NCBI GenBank assembly: GCA_014058105.1
Contig: JACGCM010001497.1
Span: 372,001 to 436,000, forward strand
Direction: 5' to 3'
Origin: Kingdonia uniflora
Taxonomy: Eukaryota > Streptophyta > Magnoliopsida > Ranunculales > Circaeasteraceae
Length of the DNA: 64,000 bases
Positions 1 through 11,669 of this stretch are shown piece after piece (the stretch's first letter is position 1; each line of letters opens with the position of its first letter). A model generated the notes under the pieces. It saw nothing but the letters and a program-made list of their open reading frames with translations. It did no database searches and was not told where the DNA came from. A program made the translations under genes and the position numbers.

Positions 1-440
1 TAAGCTTCTTTTATAACCATCTGTAGTGGTGCATCATCCAATTCTGGGCTTGATATTTCTTGCCATCAAAATTGTAACTTTGGACTTCAGTAGTGGTAAC
101 TGATCTGATTTTCGAAGTGGGGTCTGGTTTGTGGTTGTTGGGTTTATTGACATTGGGGTATTCGGGTGCTCCTTGGTGTTTGTTGATTACATTGTGGATT
201 AAGGGTGTTGATTGTTGCATGTTGATTAAAGGGAGTTTGATTGTTGGGTTTGTGATTGCTTAATTGCTGGAATTGGGTTTTGTGGAAATGGGTATTACAT
301 TGCAGGTGTTTAGGTTGGCATTTGCTTGTGATTCTTAGTGATTGGTTGAAATTGGCTTGGTGTATAAACCTGTGATTGTTGGGTTTGGGTATTGTTTTTT
401 GGGTATTTAATTGCGGGTGGTTTTTCGAGTTTGGTTTGCT
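1..440. other. Non-coding stretch, no gene recognised
   Basis: This GT-rich stretch precedes the transposon-protein pseudogene. Short ORFs exist on both strands, but none resembles a known protein. It may be the untranslated leader of the same mobile element. No LTR boundary or primer-binding site was recognised, so the left edge of the element is unknown. Confidence 0.4.
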
Positions 441-446
441 TGAGAT

Positions 447-1608
447 ATGGCACCCAAGTTATGAGCGGGAACTAAATGGCCACGCCTTGACGAAATAGTT
501 ATTCTCGATGGTCAGAGAGTAGGAGATCAACCGGCACAAGGGAGCACAGAAAGGGGATTTAAAGGTAGACCTGTTGTGAAGGAACAACTAGTGGATATCA
601 AAAGTGTTTCTGAAGTTAATGCGGGTTACGCGAGAGTATTTGTAAAATTCAAGGCTAAAGGATGGACCAACTTACTCCCACTGGAAAGATATATCCTTGA
701 ATTGTTCGATTGTTCTATGCCTCTCTGCAAGTTGAGTCTAACCGTATACTTCACAATCAAACTTTTTTGGTCACTATTGATGGGGCCGAGTATAAAGTAA
801 ATCGGGGCAGACTCTATACAATATTGGGTTTTAGATACTCTCAGCACATTGGATGTCCCAAGTGTGTCTGTCCAGTGATGTCTTATCCATGGCCCACCTC
901 TTCTACTGATGATGAGATGACTTAGGGTGAGCTTCCTATTCTTTTTGAGCTGAATGAAATGCTTATTGACATCACTACTCAACATAACCTATATACTAGA
1001 ACGGAACCTATATCTCGAAGGATGTTGGATGATGAGTCTCGCCTAGTACATAGCATTGTTATTACTAATATCATCCCAAGGTCCCAAAAGAATGAACTTT
1101 CTAAGCGGATGAAGGTATTTAGCTATGCCATCAAGAATAATGCGGAAATCGATCTCCCAAACATTATCATTAAAGAGATGATAGATGCAAGCACCAAAAC
1201 AGCGTCTTAGAGTTTATTACCTTTTGCCCGTCTTATGATGCAAATTCTGACAGATGTTAGGTACAAGGTGTTTCCTAATGAGCCAAAGGATATAAAAATG
1301 GAGAAATTGGATGCTAGTAGTTATCATAAGAGGGCATTTAATCTTCCTTTTCTACTACCATCTGAGCCAGCTTCTCCAGGTGAGTACATAGGTTCTTCTA
1401 GCTCAACTTCACAGACTTGTGAGGTATTTACTCTTTAGAATATTGGGAGTACGCTTCAGACTTTGACAGTGGATATGAGGGAGGTGAAGACCAGTTTGGG
1501 CGAGATTGATACATGGTTGGGAACTATTAAGATAGAGGTTAAGTGTCTTTGCCAGCTAGAGGAAAGTTGCGAGTATGATGTTGATTATGGTTCTTGGGAT
1601 GCTTGACA
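447..1608 (+). pseudogene. Broken gene for a plant-transposon-associated domain protein
   Basis: Read across frameshifts and stops, the plus strand gives a protein of roughly 380 residues. It opens with MAPK, then has a KGWTNLLPLERY segment, an FYASLQVESN / GAEYKVNRGRLYTILGF block, then LVHSIVITNIIPRS and IDLPNIIIKEM. A Ser-rich tail and a heptad-like C-terminus follow, ending at TGA near 1606. The order and spacing match the 'putative plant transposon protein' family found inside many plant retroelements, whose biochemical role is unknown. Visible damage: TGA at codon 6, a frameshift near 710-720, TAG near 923, TAG near 1208 and TAG near 1436. No reverse transcriptase, integrase or protease is visible nearby, so the element looks non-autonomous. 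The family call comes from recognition of motif order, not a database search. Confidence 0.6.
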
Positions 1609-2195
1609 ACACAAGATGTCTAGACTAGACTTATGTCCTTGCTTATGTTCTTTATTTTTTTGTAGTCTTTGGTTCTTCTTTGTTAAACTTGTTTTGTTCG
1701 GGGAACACCTGTGATAGTAGTAGTCTATGTACTAACATTAGAAGTATGCTTAATGCTATCTTATATTTCTTTGATTGTCAAGTGGATTTAATTTCTCTTT
1801 GTTTCAGAAAGTAGATTATGGCTATTATGTGTTTCTTCCATGACAAAAAGGGGGAGAAATAAGTATCCCTGACACAAAAGCACAATGAAAGATTATGTGA
1901 TCATGTTTTTTTGCTTTAATTCTTTTATGATTATGTTTTTTCAGTTTTCATAGATTTTTTTTAATTAAGTTCTTCTTTACACATGTATCATAAACTAGTT
2001 TACTGGGTGTGCAGATATTAAATAATAGTTTTTTGAAACATTTTATAGTGTAAAAGATGTCATTCGTGGAAGAGGTCTAGAAATTGAACCTGCTGATAAA
2101 AGGGGTGACGTCTTTTTAAGGGCTAGGTTGTCTCTGTGTCTAGGAAGTACTACAGAGTGATGTTTAAGTCTTAATTTTTATTTGTCACAAAATGA
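1609..2195. other. 3' non-coding region of the mobile element
   Basis: This is AT-rich sequence with no ORF. It contains a first purine-rich tract (AAAAAGGGGGAGAAA, near 1844-1858), a common feature downstream of the last ORF in plant LTR elements, and ends at a second purine tract abutting an LTR-like block. Confidence 0.4.
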
Positions 2196-2209
2196 ACAAA
2201 GGGGGAGAT
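2196..2209 (+). other. Polypurine tract (PPT)
   Basis: The purine run ACAAAGGGGGAGAT lies immediately before TGAAAGG, the proposed LTR start. This is the normal position and composition of a plus-strand priming site in plant LTR retrotransposons. Confidence 0.5.
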
Positions 2210-3138
2210 TGAAAGGTTCTGCATTTGTCTCATTTCGTGTATGTGGAGTCCCATAGTTATCTCAGTCGAAGACGATGACAAAAGTAAGACTGCCAGACAA
2301 GTCTTCTACTACCAACGACCGAGAAGGTAAGTTGGTAAGTAGAACTCTGATAAAGGAAAAACCAAAACATTTTAACTATCTTTGTTTTTAAACTTATTTT
2401 GCTTTCTTGTTCGAACGATTTTGGGTGTCATTCGAACGACCTCTAAGAAAAGATAACCTTTTAAAGCGAGTTTCAAACTGCCTCTTTTTGTAAGTTTATT
2501 TGGGTATCTTGTTCGAAAGACCTCTGGGAAAAGATAACATTTTCAAACGAGTTTCAAACTGCCTCTTTTTGTAGGCTTATTTGGGTACCTCGTTCGAACG
2601 ACTTTGGGTCTCGTTCGAACGAGTCCCGGGAAAAAAATATTTTCTTATTTAAGCAAACCTTATTTTGTTTTTCCTCTGACCAAGTGTTACACAGAGTTTA
2701 TTTTGAGAGCTTTATATCCTTTATCATAGAGACTAATCAAGATCAATAAAAAACCTAAAACCTTGAGGTTGATGTTGAATTAGTCAAATTCTACTTCCCA
2801 CATATTGTTCTAGAGTGATTCGAGAAAGGTGATCCTTGTTGTGAGATCAAGGAGGGTCGTTGCGAGAACGAAGGAGATAGGGCGTGAAACTTGGATCATA
2901 AGAGAGATAATCACGAGACAAGGTTATCGAGTCTATAAGTGTATTTCAGATTGTAACTCTTTTTGATTAGTAGATTTTTGTCGAGTTCATCGACAACAAC
3001 TTGTGGTTTTTCTCCAGAGTAAAGAGTTTCCACAGGGTAAAAAATTGTTTGTCTTTTATTTCCTTGTCATAACTATTGATTGTTTATGTTTATTCTTAGA
3101 TTATTGATTGATAGGAATTGTTTTTACCTAATTTCTCA
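2210..3138 (+). repeat. LTR-like block with paired palindromes
   Basis: The block starts TG directly after a polypurine tract and has a plausible CA end near 3138; the right edge is approximate. It is non-coding, with the drifting composition of an LTR. It contains two pairs of the palindrome core TTCGAA, at 2410/2431 and 2593/2614, each pair 21 bp apart, plus a single core at 2512. No second LTR copy is in the window, so this is either the 3' LTR of the element to its left or a solo LTR. No clear target-site duplication was seen. Confidence 0.45.
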
Positions 3139-4610
3139 AAATACATTAAATGCGACCACATATATAGAATTTCAGTTGTGGTGTTGAAGAAATGTGTGAT
3201 GGTGGCGACTTGCTAATGGAGGTAGTCAGGGATATATGAGTTATTCTTATTGTAATCGCTCCGACGAACAAGTATTTCACCTCACCCCTCTAAATTGGGT
3301 ATTAAAATTCAACCACTCTCGAGGTCTCCGGCGAACTTCGATGTATACATCATGCATTTAAAACCAATGATCAACTTATGGGTCTTAATCAACATTAAAA
3401 GAATTACCTAATATAGTGCATTCGACGGCTCAATATATTCATCAGGGTAAGCATTAGGAGAAAGCTGTAAAAGTTAGGCATAAGTTGATTACTTGCGGTG
3501 ATAGCGCTTACCCGAGACATAAGGATTACACAAGGCTTAAATCCATTTTAGATAAATGTGGAGTGCTCCTATGAATTTTTTTGGTAGATAACAAGGGTTT
3601 TGCCATAGGCTGTTGGACATCATTTTTCTTCACCAATATTACCTGGAGAAATTTTCACTTTAAAGCGCACGAAGCGAACATTAAAAGAGGGCTGCAAAAG
3701 GGGAGTTGCACGCCGACGGGCGTACTACAACACTAGTACATAGAATTAGAATCATGTTGCTTTGCATTTTGGGTCGAGGTACTGAAATTATATAACTATA
3801 AACTCCACTAACCCACCATAATGTCTTTCATTATACTGTACTTCAATGGTATCAAGAAGGATTATTTATCACAACCAACATTGTTATATTTGAGTCTAAC
3901 GGAGATCTCCTTGTTGCCCACTACACATATCATTGAACATATGCAATATCACTACCATCAAATGATAATTCAAACCCAACACTTGCAAGTGCAACAAAAG
4001 AATTGAGATATCAGCTTTATTCTTAAAATTTAGAAGATCACTTGAAATATAAAACTATTTGAACACATATGTTTTGAACACATATGTTAGTGTTTTACAA
4101 ATAATTGTAAGCATACGTGATAGTGTGTGCCCGATTGCTAGTATACTATTAAATTTTGTGAACTTTTAATACCTACTAAATATGAGGAACCAACAGTAAT
4201 TTAATATAGGAACTCAATAAGTATATCAAATGTTGTTTTGAGGAGTAGTGCATGTTAATCCAAGATTAAAGTATCAAATTATTATTACATTTTTAGATGT
4301 TTAAGTTAAATTAGTAGTATGAATCATTATTTGATTGTTTATGTATTATTTCCATATCAAAATATACAGTGGATATAAAAATAAAGTGGATTTAACCCAT
4401 GACCCGACCCAACCCAACTCAAAAAAAATATGGGTCGACCCATACGGGTGTGGGTTAAGATAATCTTACATGGAGCGGGTATAGATCTACGGATTAGAAC
4501 CCGAGTGGATATGGATACAGGTATGGATCTCAACAATAAATAAGGATATTGATGCGGATGTACCCTAATCCGCTCCAAACCCAACCCATTTTATGCCCTA
4601 ATGTTAAGTC
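3139..4610. other. Gene-free stretch with a G/A-rich motif cluster
   Basis: No convincing coding sequence was found. The segment 4380-4590 is a cluster of related short words (GGGTATGGAT, GGATATGGAT, AACCCGACCC) with opposed CCAACCC/GGGT edges. That composition resembles non-autonomous hAT-type elements, but clean terminal repeats were not identified. A 75-residue minus-strand ORF at 4357-4584 follows from this composition. Confidence 0.35.
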
Positions 4611-5301
4611 TGTAATTCTGCTGGCAACTTGTAAAAAGATAACATAAAGTTTGAGGACTATGAAGTGCATATTTTATCTTAATATGGGGCACATCATGAG
4701 GAGAACAAACGAGCTCTTTTTCATCTCAGTCCTACACAGATCGATTACAGTCGGCCTCAGCAAGCCTGCCCTTAGTTGTTATCCTGCCCCTGTTCAACTC
4801 AGCTTTAATACTCGCATCTGTATAGCCTGAAGTCTTATAAGATACCTCCATGTATTACCATTTTACTTGAGTACATGATATTTACTATACCATTTAGAGC
4901 TACCCCTTGGTCCTAAAGCTTAAACTGGAACATTTCACCAAGTCATCTTCGAGGTCCTACATACCATTGGAAGAAAGAATCATTCGTTGGCGAGCCTGTT
5001 GTGTAGGGCAAAATTTGACCTCAAAAAATTATGTATTACCGACGACGCCTAAAATCCAAAAAATACTGCAAACAAATTTCTTGATATTTGACAACTCCAC
5101 TATTTTTGGTTCAGAATCTGACACTTTTGGGTCAATAATTTGGGTCAACTTGCTTTATTAGCCTTATTGGGTAGGTTTTTTTTTCAAATATAGCTACAAA
5201 TATCTCTCCACATAAAGAAGTGGGTGACAATACAGGGGATATTATAGTGGTCAAAAGAGCTAAATACTTTGTATAGAAAACAAGATACAAAGATATCTAA
5301 A
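4611..5301. repeat. Repeat A, copy 1 (left arm of a foldback-like repeat)
   Basis: This aligns along its length with 29766-30505 in the same orientation. Substitutions dominate, plus small indels and one ~25 bp segment missing here (present near 29990). Both copies start TGTAATT and end at ATCTAAA. The second copy has an inverted partner at 30965-31200; in this copy that partner is absent because the B1 block follows at once. There is no credible ORF. Confidence 0.8.
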
Positions 5302-5306
5302 CACTA

Positions 5307-6029
5307 TCCAACCAGTTCATTTTCTAAACTTATTAAAGCTTCTTCTTCCCACTAACCACCATCGCAAGTTTTCCACAAGGATTTGCTACCCTTAAGCCTT
5401 CTCTCCTTGAAAGGAAGGGTACTTGTAACCTCCTCAAAACTCAAGGTTTCCTTCCCATACATCAACATGGTTGAAGATGATTAAAGGTAGACGGAAGAGA
5501 CCATATGAGTTGAAACGCCTTATCTTCATCCTCAACTTTAACTCCGATCGATTCTAATTCCGAAACGATCCCCGTTCAAAAAACCTAGGTGATCCACCAC
5601 GCTCGTACCCTCACTCCATCCTAAGCTATGAAGTCATTCCTTGAGGAATAAGCGATTTAAAGACTCTTTTTGGTACAACCTTTTAAGTTTTTCCAAAGAA
5701 CCCTTTGCGGTTTTCTCTCCAACACGTTTGCCAAATGTTTTTAACGAGATAGACGTATCCCCACTCGCAGTCCTTGATCCAGATCTTCCCAGTCTTCGTC
5801 TTCATCGTCGTCCGCTTTCTGGGCCGCTATACCTTCACCAGTTTTAGGTATAGCTTCCCTTTCAGCGTCTTAAATAGCCCCTTGAATCAAGATATCTTGG
5901 ACTTGTATTTACCAACTCCAAAATTGATCTTCCCATCGACCTTCTTCACATCAAACTTGATTCGCGTTAGAGTACGTAGATCTTCCTACTTTGTTTACCT
6001 ACTTGGCCCAAACCTCGCTCTAACACCAA
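5307..6029 (-). pseudogene. Copia gag fragment (B1 copy, frameshifted)
   Basis: The minus strand matches the gag of the small copia element at 18648-19385 but carries many single-base gaps, so no ORF survives. Recognisable words in scattered frames correspond to the DEDEDWEDLDSR segment and the segment before the zinc knuckle. The zinc knuckle and protease are absent because the duplicated block begins just before them. Confidence 0.7.
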
Positions 6030-6569
6030 TTATAGGAAACCAGGGGGAAAATCTTAACGTAAAGCACAATACGATTAGCAAAGCTTAGATCTACTCTAAC
6101 AATGGAGAATTTAATCTAAGGCAATAAATACAAATACAAGGTTTAATAGGTGGAAACCCAAAATGATAAACCCACCCCCGACAAGCATGACGATATATTA
6201 TCACTTAGGGTTACAAAATTCCAATAACACACTGTCTCACCTCTACCCTACAGATAATCCCCAGCAAGAACCCTATAAAGAAAAACCCAAAAATCTCTCT
6301 AGAGCAAAACTCTAGATTTCTCTATTTTCTTTCTTAACTCTTTCTCCCTGTACAAAGGCCTTTAACTTACACTATAATATTTATAGACTTTTCATTAGTC
6401 ACCTCCAAAGTACGCATCATAGATACCCCATCGCTTTGGAATAAATCCCCTTCATAAGACTTAGAAACAACCAAGCGTTTTTGTTCGAACGACTCAACGA
6501 AACTTTTTTCGTTCGAACGACTTCCATTACTCTTTGAATGACTTCCCCTATTTTTAGCCATAACCTACA
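6030..6569 (-). repeat. Copia LTR (B1 copy)
   Basis: This matches the LTR at 19386-19951, including the paired TTCGAA palindromes near 6485 and 6513. The partner LTR of the original element (17290-17878) is outside the duplicated block, so the LTR stands alone here. Confidence 0.75.
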
Positions 6570-7079
6570 AGACCTCTCCTTTTTATAGATGAAGGAGGGG
6601 GTTACAAGCTTAGCAATACATTATTGTAATCAAATCAATATCCTCAATTTGTGAAATTTATTCAAGAAAATATACTAGTGTAAAAATCTTAATAAATTCT
6701 ATAAATATACTCATATCTTGGAAACTTCTCCACGTTTCAGAATTTTGGCCGATATAACCTTCTGCTTGTCACATCTCCACAACTGCCATTTTTCTGAATA
6801 TTTTATTCTCAGTAAAAATTCATTATACTCAATAAATCGTCCCATTCACTAAATTCTCTTAATATGTTAATATATCCTGATTTGTTCTTGAATTTTATCT
6901 TTTATTAGAGTTACTCTGAGTTATAGCTTCTAAGCTACAACTTTGGCCTCAAATCAAGTTTTTGTACACTCTTATCTAACATAACCTAACAATAATAATT
7001 AATAATTATTCTTTTTTAGCAATAAATGAGGTCTAGAACCCAAATAATTAAGGTAAAATGGGAATTTTTACATGCCCAT

Positions 7080-10000
7080 CAAATCCCAATTCTAAACACA
7101 CCGATTTAATATGGATATATCACCCCCGCAAGGGAAACAATGGAACAAGTGGTCAAGGGACACCAAGAGAAAGAATGGCAGAGGTGAGATAGGGAAACTT
7201 GCCCAACAATCTACAGAGGAAAGTCCCATCCAAAGATGATGATATGTGCAACAAGTTGGAAGAGTTATCACTTGGCGCACACATACGTCTTCAAAGCAAT
7301 AGTAGACATTACAACGTTCTATGATAAACGCCCCGAAGCACATATGTCTTGGGGACAACAATGACACTTCAATGGAGTTCCTAACTTCTTTAAAAACCAT
7401 GACGTGCCTAATCGTCTACCCCGCATAACCCTATTTTAGCATATTGTATTAGTATTTTTGCTTAGTAGTTGTATTGTAGATAATGAAGGCAATGCATGTA
7501 AAACCATATTATTATGAATCAAATGCACTTTATCCATTATCCATACAAAACAATTATCTATTTCATATTATATATATATCTTCTACTTAAACGAACATCT
7601 TAGAATTCTAGTTATTAGTTTAAGTAGAATCTTATCTGAACCATAAATGGAATTACATGCATTTCATGCTATATTTAGCAATTCCAGGGAACCATGCCTT
7701 GTAGATAGTGTTACAACCCATTCAATGTTCCCTAAGAGGAATATTTTTAAACTTGACCTTAGAAGGCTGTAATATCGACGTTATCGCTGGCACAACCAGC
7801 TTGATAATAGATCAGTGAAGCTTGCATCTTGATCCCAACAGGCACGATATTACACATCAAAAGTCATATACTTTAGTAAATCTACAAAATGTCTATTAGT
7901 TCAAAAATATCCGCTATAATGGTTATCGTATTGAACCCACGAGTAGAAAAAAAGAATTTCTTCATATCACTTCTATCAGAGATGGTCAAAGATATGTCTT
8001 GGAACGACGTGCCAGTCCTATCCAGTGGTACTCACCATACATACATACATACATAGATAGATACATACCATCAATGAATCTCATGTAATAACTAATTTGA
8101 GATTATTTATGAAAACATATACGTACCTGGCATGATCGCTTGGACATCCTGGATCAACATGATGCGCGAATTGTTAATAATAACTCAATTGAATACCCAC
8201 TAAGAGATTGTAAGATCTATTGTTTAAAAAAATCCATGCATCTCATGTACAAGGAAACTTGTAACTATCGTCATGTAACCAAAGTAGGAAACAAATCATT
8301 GGCTTTCTTCACAGATACAGGGTGAATTTGCAGACCAATCCACCCAGCAAGTAGACCATTCTTTACTTTATGCTTTGATTGATGCATTATGTCGCTTGTC
8401 ATACGTATACTTATTTCATCCAAGATAATGCATTCGAAAGATTACTACACAACTAATACGCCTGCGACACACTTTCAAATTTCTCTATTAAGTCTATACG
8501 ATTGGATGGATCTAGAGAATTTAACTTCTCGGACATTCAGTCATTATATACATCAATGGGAATAAACCTTGAACATCTATTCCCCACGTACATACACAAA
8601 ATGGTTTAGTAGAGTCATTAATCAAGCGATTACAGATGATCGCCAAACCTCTGTTGATGAACTCAACTACCGGTCTCTGCTTAGGGTCATGCAATTTTGC
8701 ATGCAGCAAACCTCCATTCGATAAGACCAACAACTTCCCATCAATACTCACCTGCAACTGGTGACAGGGTATCAACCCAATATCTCCCATTTACACCACT
8801 TTGGATGAGCAGTACATGTTCATATTGCCCAACGGCAAGAACAAAAATGAGACCCTAACACGCTTGAGTATAACGCAGGTTATGATTCACCATCAACCAT
8901 TGATTTTTGAAACCTAGTATGGGCGATACATTTACACATTTTTTTGCAGATTGACACTTTGATGAGACAGTTTTCCCATATTTAGAGATATTAGACAACA
9001 GTACGACGCGATGTCTAAATGTTAAAGTCTCCTGGAAGAACACCACACCTCTCATCTAGATCCTTAAACTCCCAAAGTAAAAGAGGTTTTAAGCTACTAC
9101 ACTTACGCAGGATAGCACTTGAACTACCCGGTACGTTCAATGATACTCAGTAACAAAGTCACACGTCACCTGCTAGGAATTACCAGCGCGATCGAGATAC
9201 CAGTACAGTATCTGTACCCATTCCAGCGAATGATTAAAGTTAACATGATGTAGTAACCTAAAAGACCTAGGTGAACACTGATCACAGTGCCTCTACCTAA
9301 GAAGCGATAGAGGCTGTCTACTAACGTTTAACAAAACGTGTCCGAAGATCGCAGACTATATGTGTGGTCAAAGCCACAGAAGGACTAAAACCCGATCGAC
9401 TAGTATATAAGTCTACGTTAAGAGACAACACATAATACAATACAAATATCAGGCACTTGTAGCTACCGATCAGTTAACCTGCCGAGAATACCATAAAAGT
9501 ATCCCGATCGAAGTAAATGCATAAGTAGCTAATCTAGAGGTTTATACTCTTATTTCTCGCTAGAAGGAGAATAACTTGACCGCACAAAGTAGTTGTTGAC
9601 AATTAATTACCAGTCGCTCTCTCTCCATTTTGGACAAGGATCCTGATCCACAAAATACTACTGAATGTCAACAACGACAAGATTGGTTTCTTGGGAATCA
9701 ACGATCAAAGTAAAGTTGAACACTCTCACAAAGCGAGAGGTATTTGGATGAATAGTCCAGTTGACGATTCCACAAAGCCTGATGGATATAATAGGTATTC
9801 ATACAAAAACGTAATGAATTCGGGGATATAATGAGGTACAAAGCTCGTTTAGTAGTACAGGATTTCTCCCAAAGATCGTGAATCAATTAGGAGACCTATA
9901 GCCACGTATGGCCGTGATCACGTTCCGTTACTTATCATTTTGTCAGTCTGGAAGGACTAACATGCGCCTAATGGATATGGTTACAGCATACCTGTAGGTA

Positions 10001-11462
10001 AGCTGAATACATGTATACATGAAAAACCGAGGGATATCCTTTACCAAAGCATTCAAACCAGGGGATAAAAAAGTATGCAATGAAGTACATAAATCATTTA
10101 CAGACTCAAGCGATCCGACACATGTGGCACAATCGGTTACTAAACATTTGAGAAATCAGAGATTTACCAATGATCAGATAGCCCCATGGTGTTTTCTCAA
10201 AAACAAATACATGATTTCACTAATCGCAGTATATAAGGCGACTTGACTCTTATCGAAAACTCGGGGAGATAAAGGACGTTGTCGCTTCCTTAAAAGAGGA
10301 GTTCGGATAGAAGATCTAGGTACAACCAATTCTGTTTTAGGAATACAGATATAGCCACTACCTAGCGCTCATCTGCAATCATCAAGCAACATACACCCAA
10401 AACTTCTACAACGCGATTCCGTATGGCATATAATACCAGCACCACTGATTTCGAGGTCTCTAGACATCAAGTCCCGCTCCTTTGTCCTCCAAATGAGGGC
10501 GAAGAACTCCTCTAGGGCCAAAATCCCATATACGGACCATATGAAGCTTTAATATACCTGGTACGGTGTGCAAGCCCAACATTTCCTTGCAGTAAATCTG
10601 TTAGCAACACTGTTTTGCCCCTACCACAAAGGCATTGGAACAGTATCACATTTATTTCGTTACCTCTAGGAATAATCACTTAGGATTATTCTACTCACAG
10701 AAGGCAAACAACAGCTGATCGTGGTATGGAATGTTGTTATCTCTCTCAGACCCACATAAGCAAATCAGAGACAGATAGTATTGATACACGTGCAACGTGG
10801 ATATATGGAGATCTGGTGAAGCGACGATGGTGGAAACATCTTCTATCATTTCGGAGATCCTTGCACTGCATGACTGGAAGATAAGCTGTCTGGCTCAGAG
10901 TACTTATTAACCACATCGACACGTTTTGGATTACATCAATCTAAAACTCACCTACAATAATCTTTGAAGACAACTCTGCCTGTATCCAACAACTCAGACG
11001 GGGATTCATCAAAGGAGATCACACGAAGTATATCTCGCTGAAGTTTTTTCCATCCACATGAACTACAAAAGACTGGAGTATTTGACATTCCAGCAATTTC
11101 ACTCAACGAAAATGTCGACATGTGTCATCAAGGCATTACACAGATGACCTTTTTAGAAGATGGTCTACGACATTGGGATGAAGAAACTTAGCCGATTGCA
11201 ACCATCAGGGGTAGACTCTCCATCAGGGAAGATTCTCCATAGCACTTGAGACAAAGCTCGTTGTACTCTTTTACCCTTCGCGTTGGTTTTTGGCCTACTA
11301 GAGGTTTTTCCATGCAAGTTTTTTAACGAGGTAACACTAAGCATGTTTATCTGCTTCTTAAAAATAGTTTGCATTCTTTTTATCCAAGGTTTTCCCCTTT
11401 TGGTTTCCTGTTAGATTTTGAATAACAAGCTATTTTAAATATTGGATACCCAAAAGGGGAAG
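7080..11462 (+). pseudogene. Large copia element, decayed gag-pol (B1 copy)
   Basis: Collinear with 20500-25022, with the same order: gag zinc-knuckle tail, protease, integrase, RT and RNase H, then a non-coding tail. One-base gaps put a frameshift every few tens of codons, so the longest surviving pieces are short (for example 8140-8325 in the integrase zinc region and 10019-10246 in RT). The (CATA)n microsatellite between protease and integrase is shared (near 8038). Nothing here can encode a working protein. Confidence 0.7.
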
Positions 11463-11669
11463 TGTTATAACCGGTTCCAAACCCAAGTTGAAAGGGTTTG
11501 GAAGCCCACATATGAACCCAAGAGACTAGTTACACTATTAGGGTATGTAATTGGTTATATACAGACGCCCCTTGGGGTTATAAATATGTAATAAGGACCT
11601 TGATTTGGTCCTAACGTTCATTCCATAGAAACTCTCGTTCTTCTCCTGTAACTCTTTTCTCACATTCTC
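11463..11669 (+). repeat. Copia 3' LTR, 5' part (B1 copy)
   Basis: The block begins TGTTATAACC after a purine tract (CCAAAAGGGGAAG), as in copy 2 at 25023. It is interrupted near 11669 by the minus-strand Ty3 element. Confidence 0.65.

Noticed and set aside
626..985. 119-codon minus-strand ORF
   Set aside because: Antisense shadow of the transposon-domain pseudogene.
2410..2619. CRISPR-like spaced repeats
   Set aside because: Spaced short palindromes inside plant LTRs. Units are few and irregular, with no array of equal spacers and no cas genes; the genome is eukaryotic.
4357..4584. 75-codon minus-strand ORF
   Set aside because: It falls in a cluster of repeated GGATATGGAT-type words and has no domain; composition alone explains it.
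5641..6088. Plus-strand ORFs of 68 and 104 codons
   Set aside because: They lie antisense to the copia gag and LTR of block B1, and their counterparts in B2 are likewise shadows.
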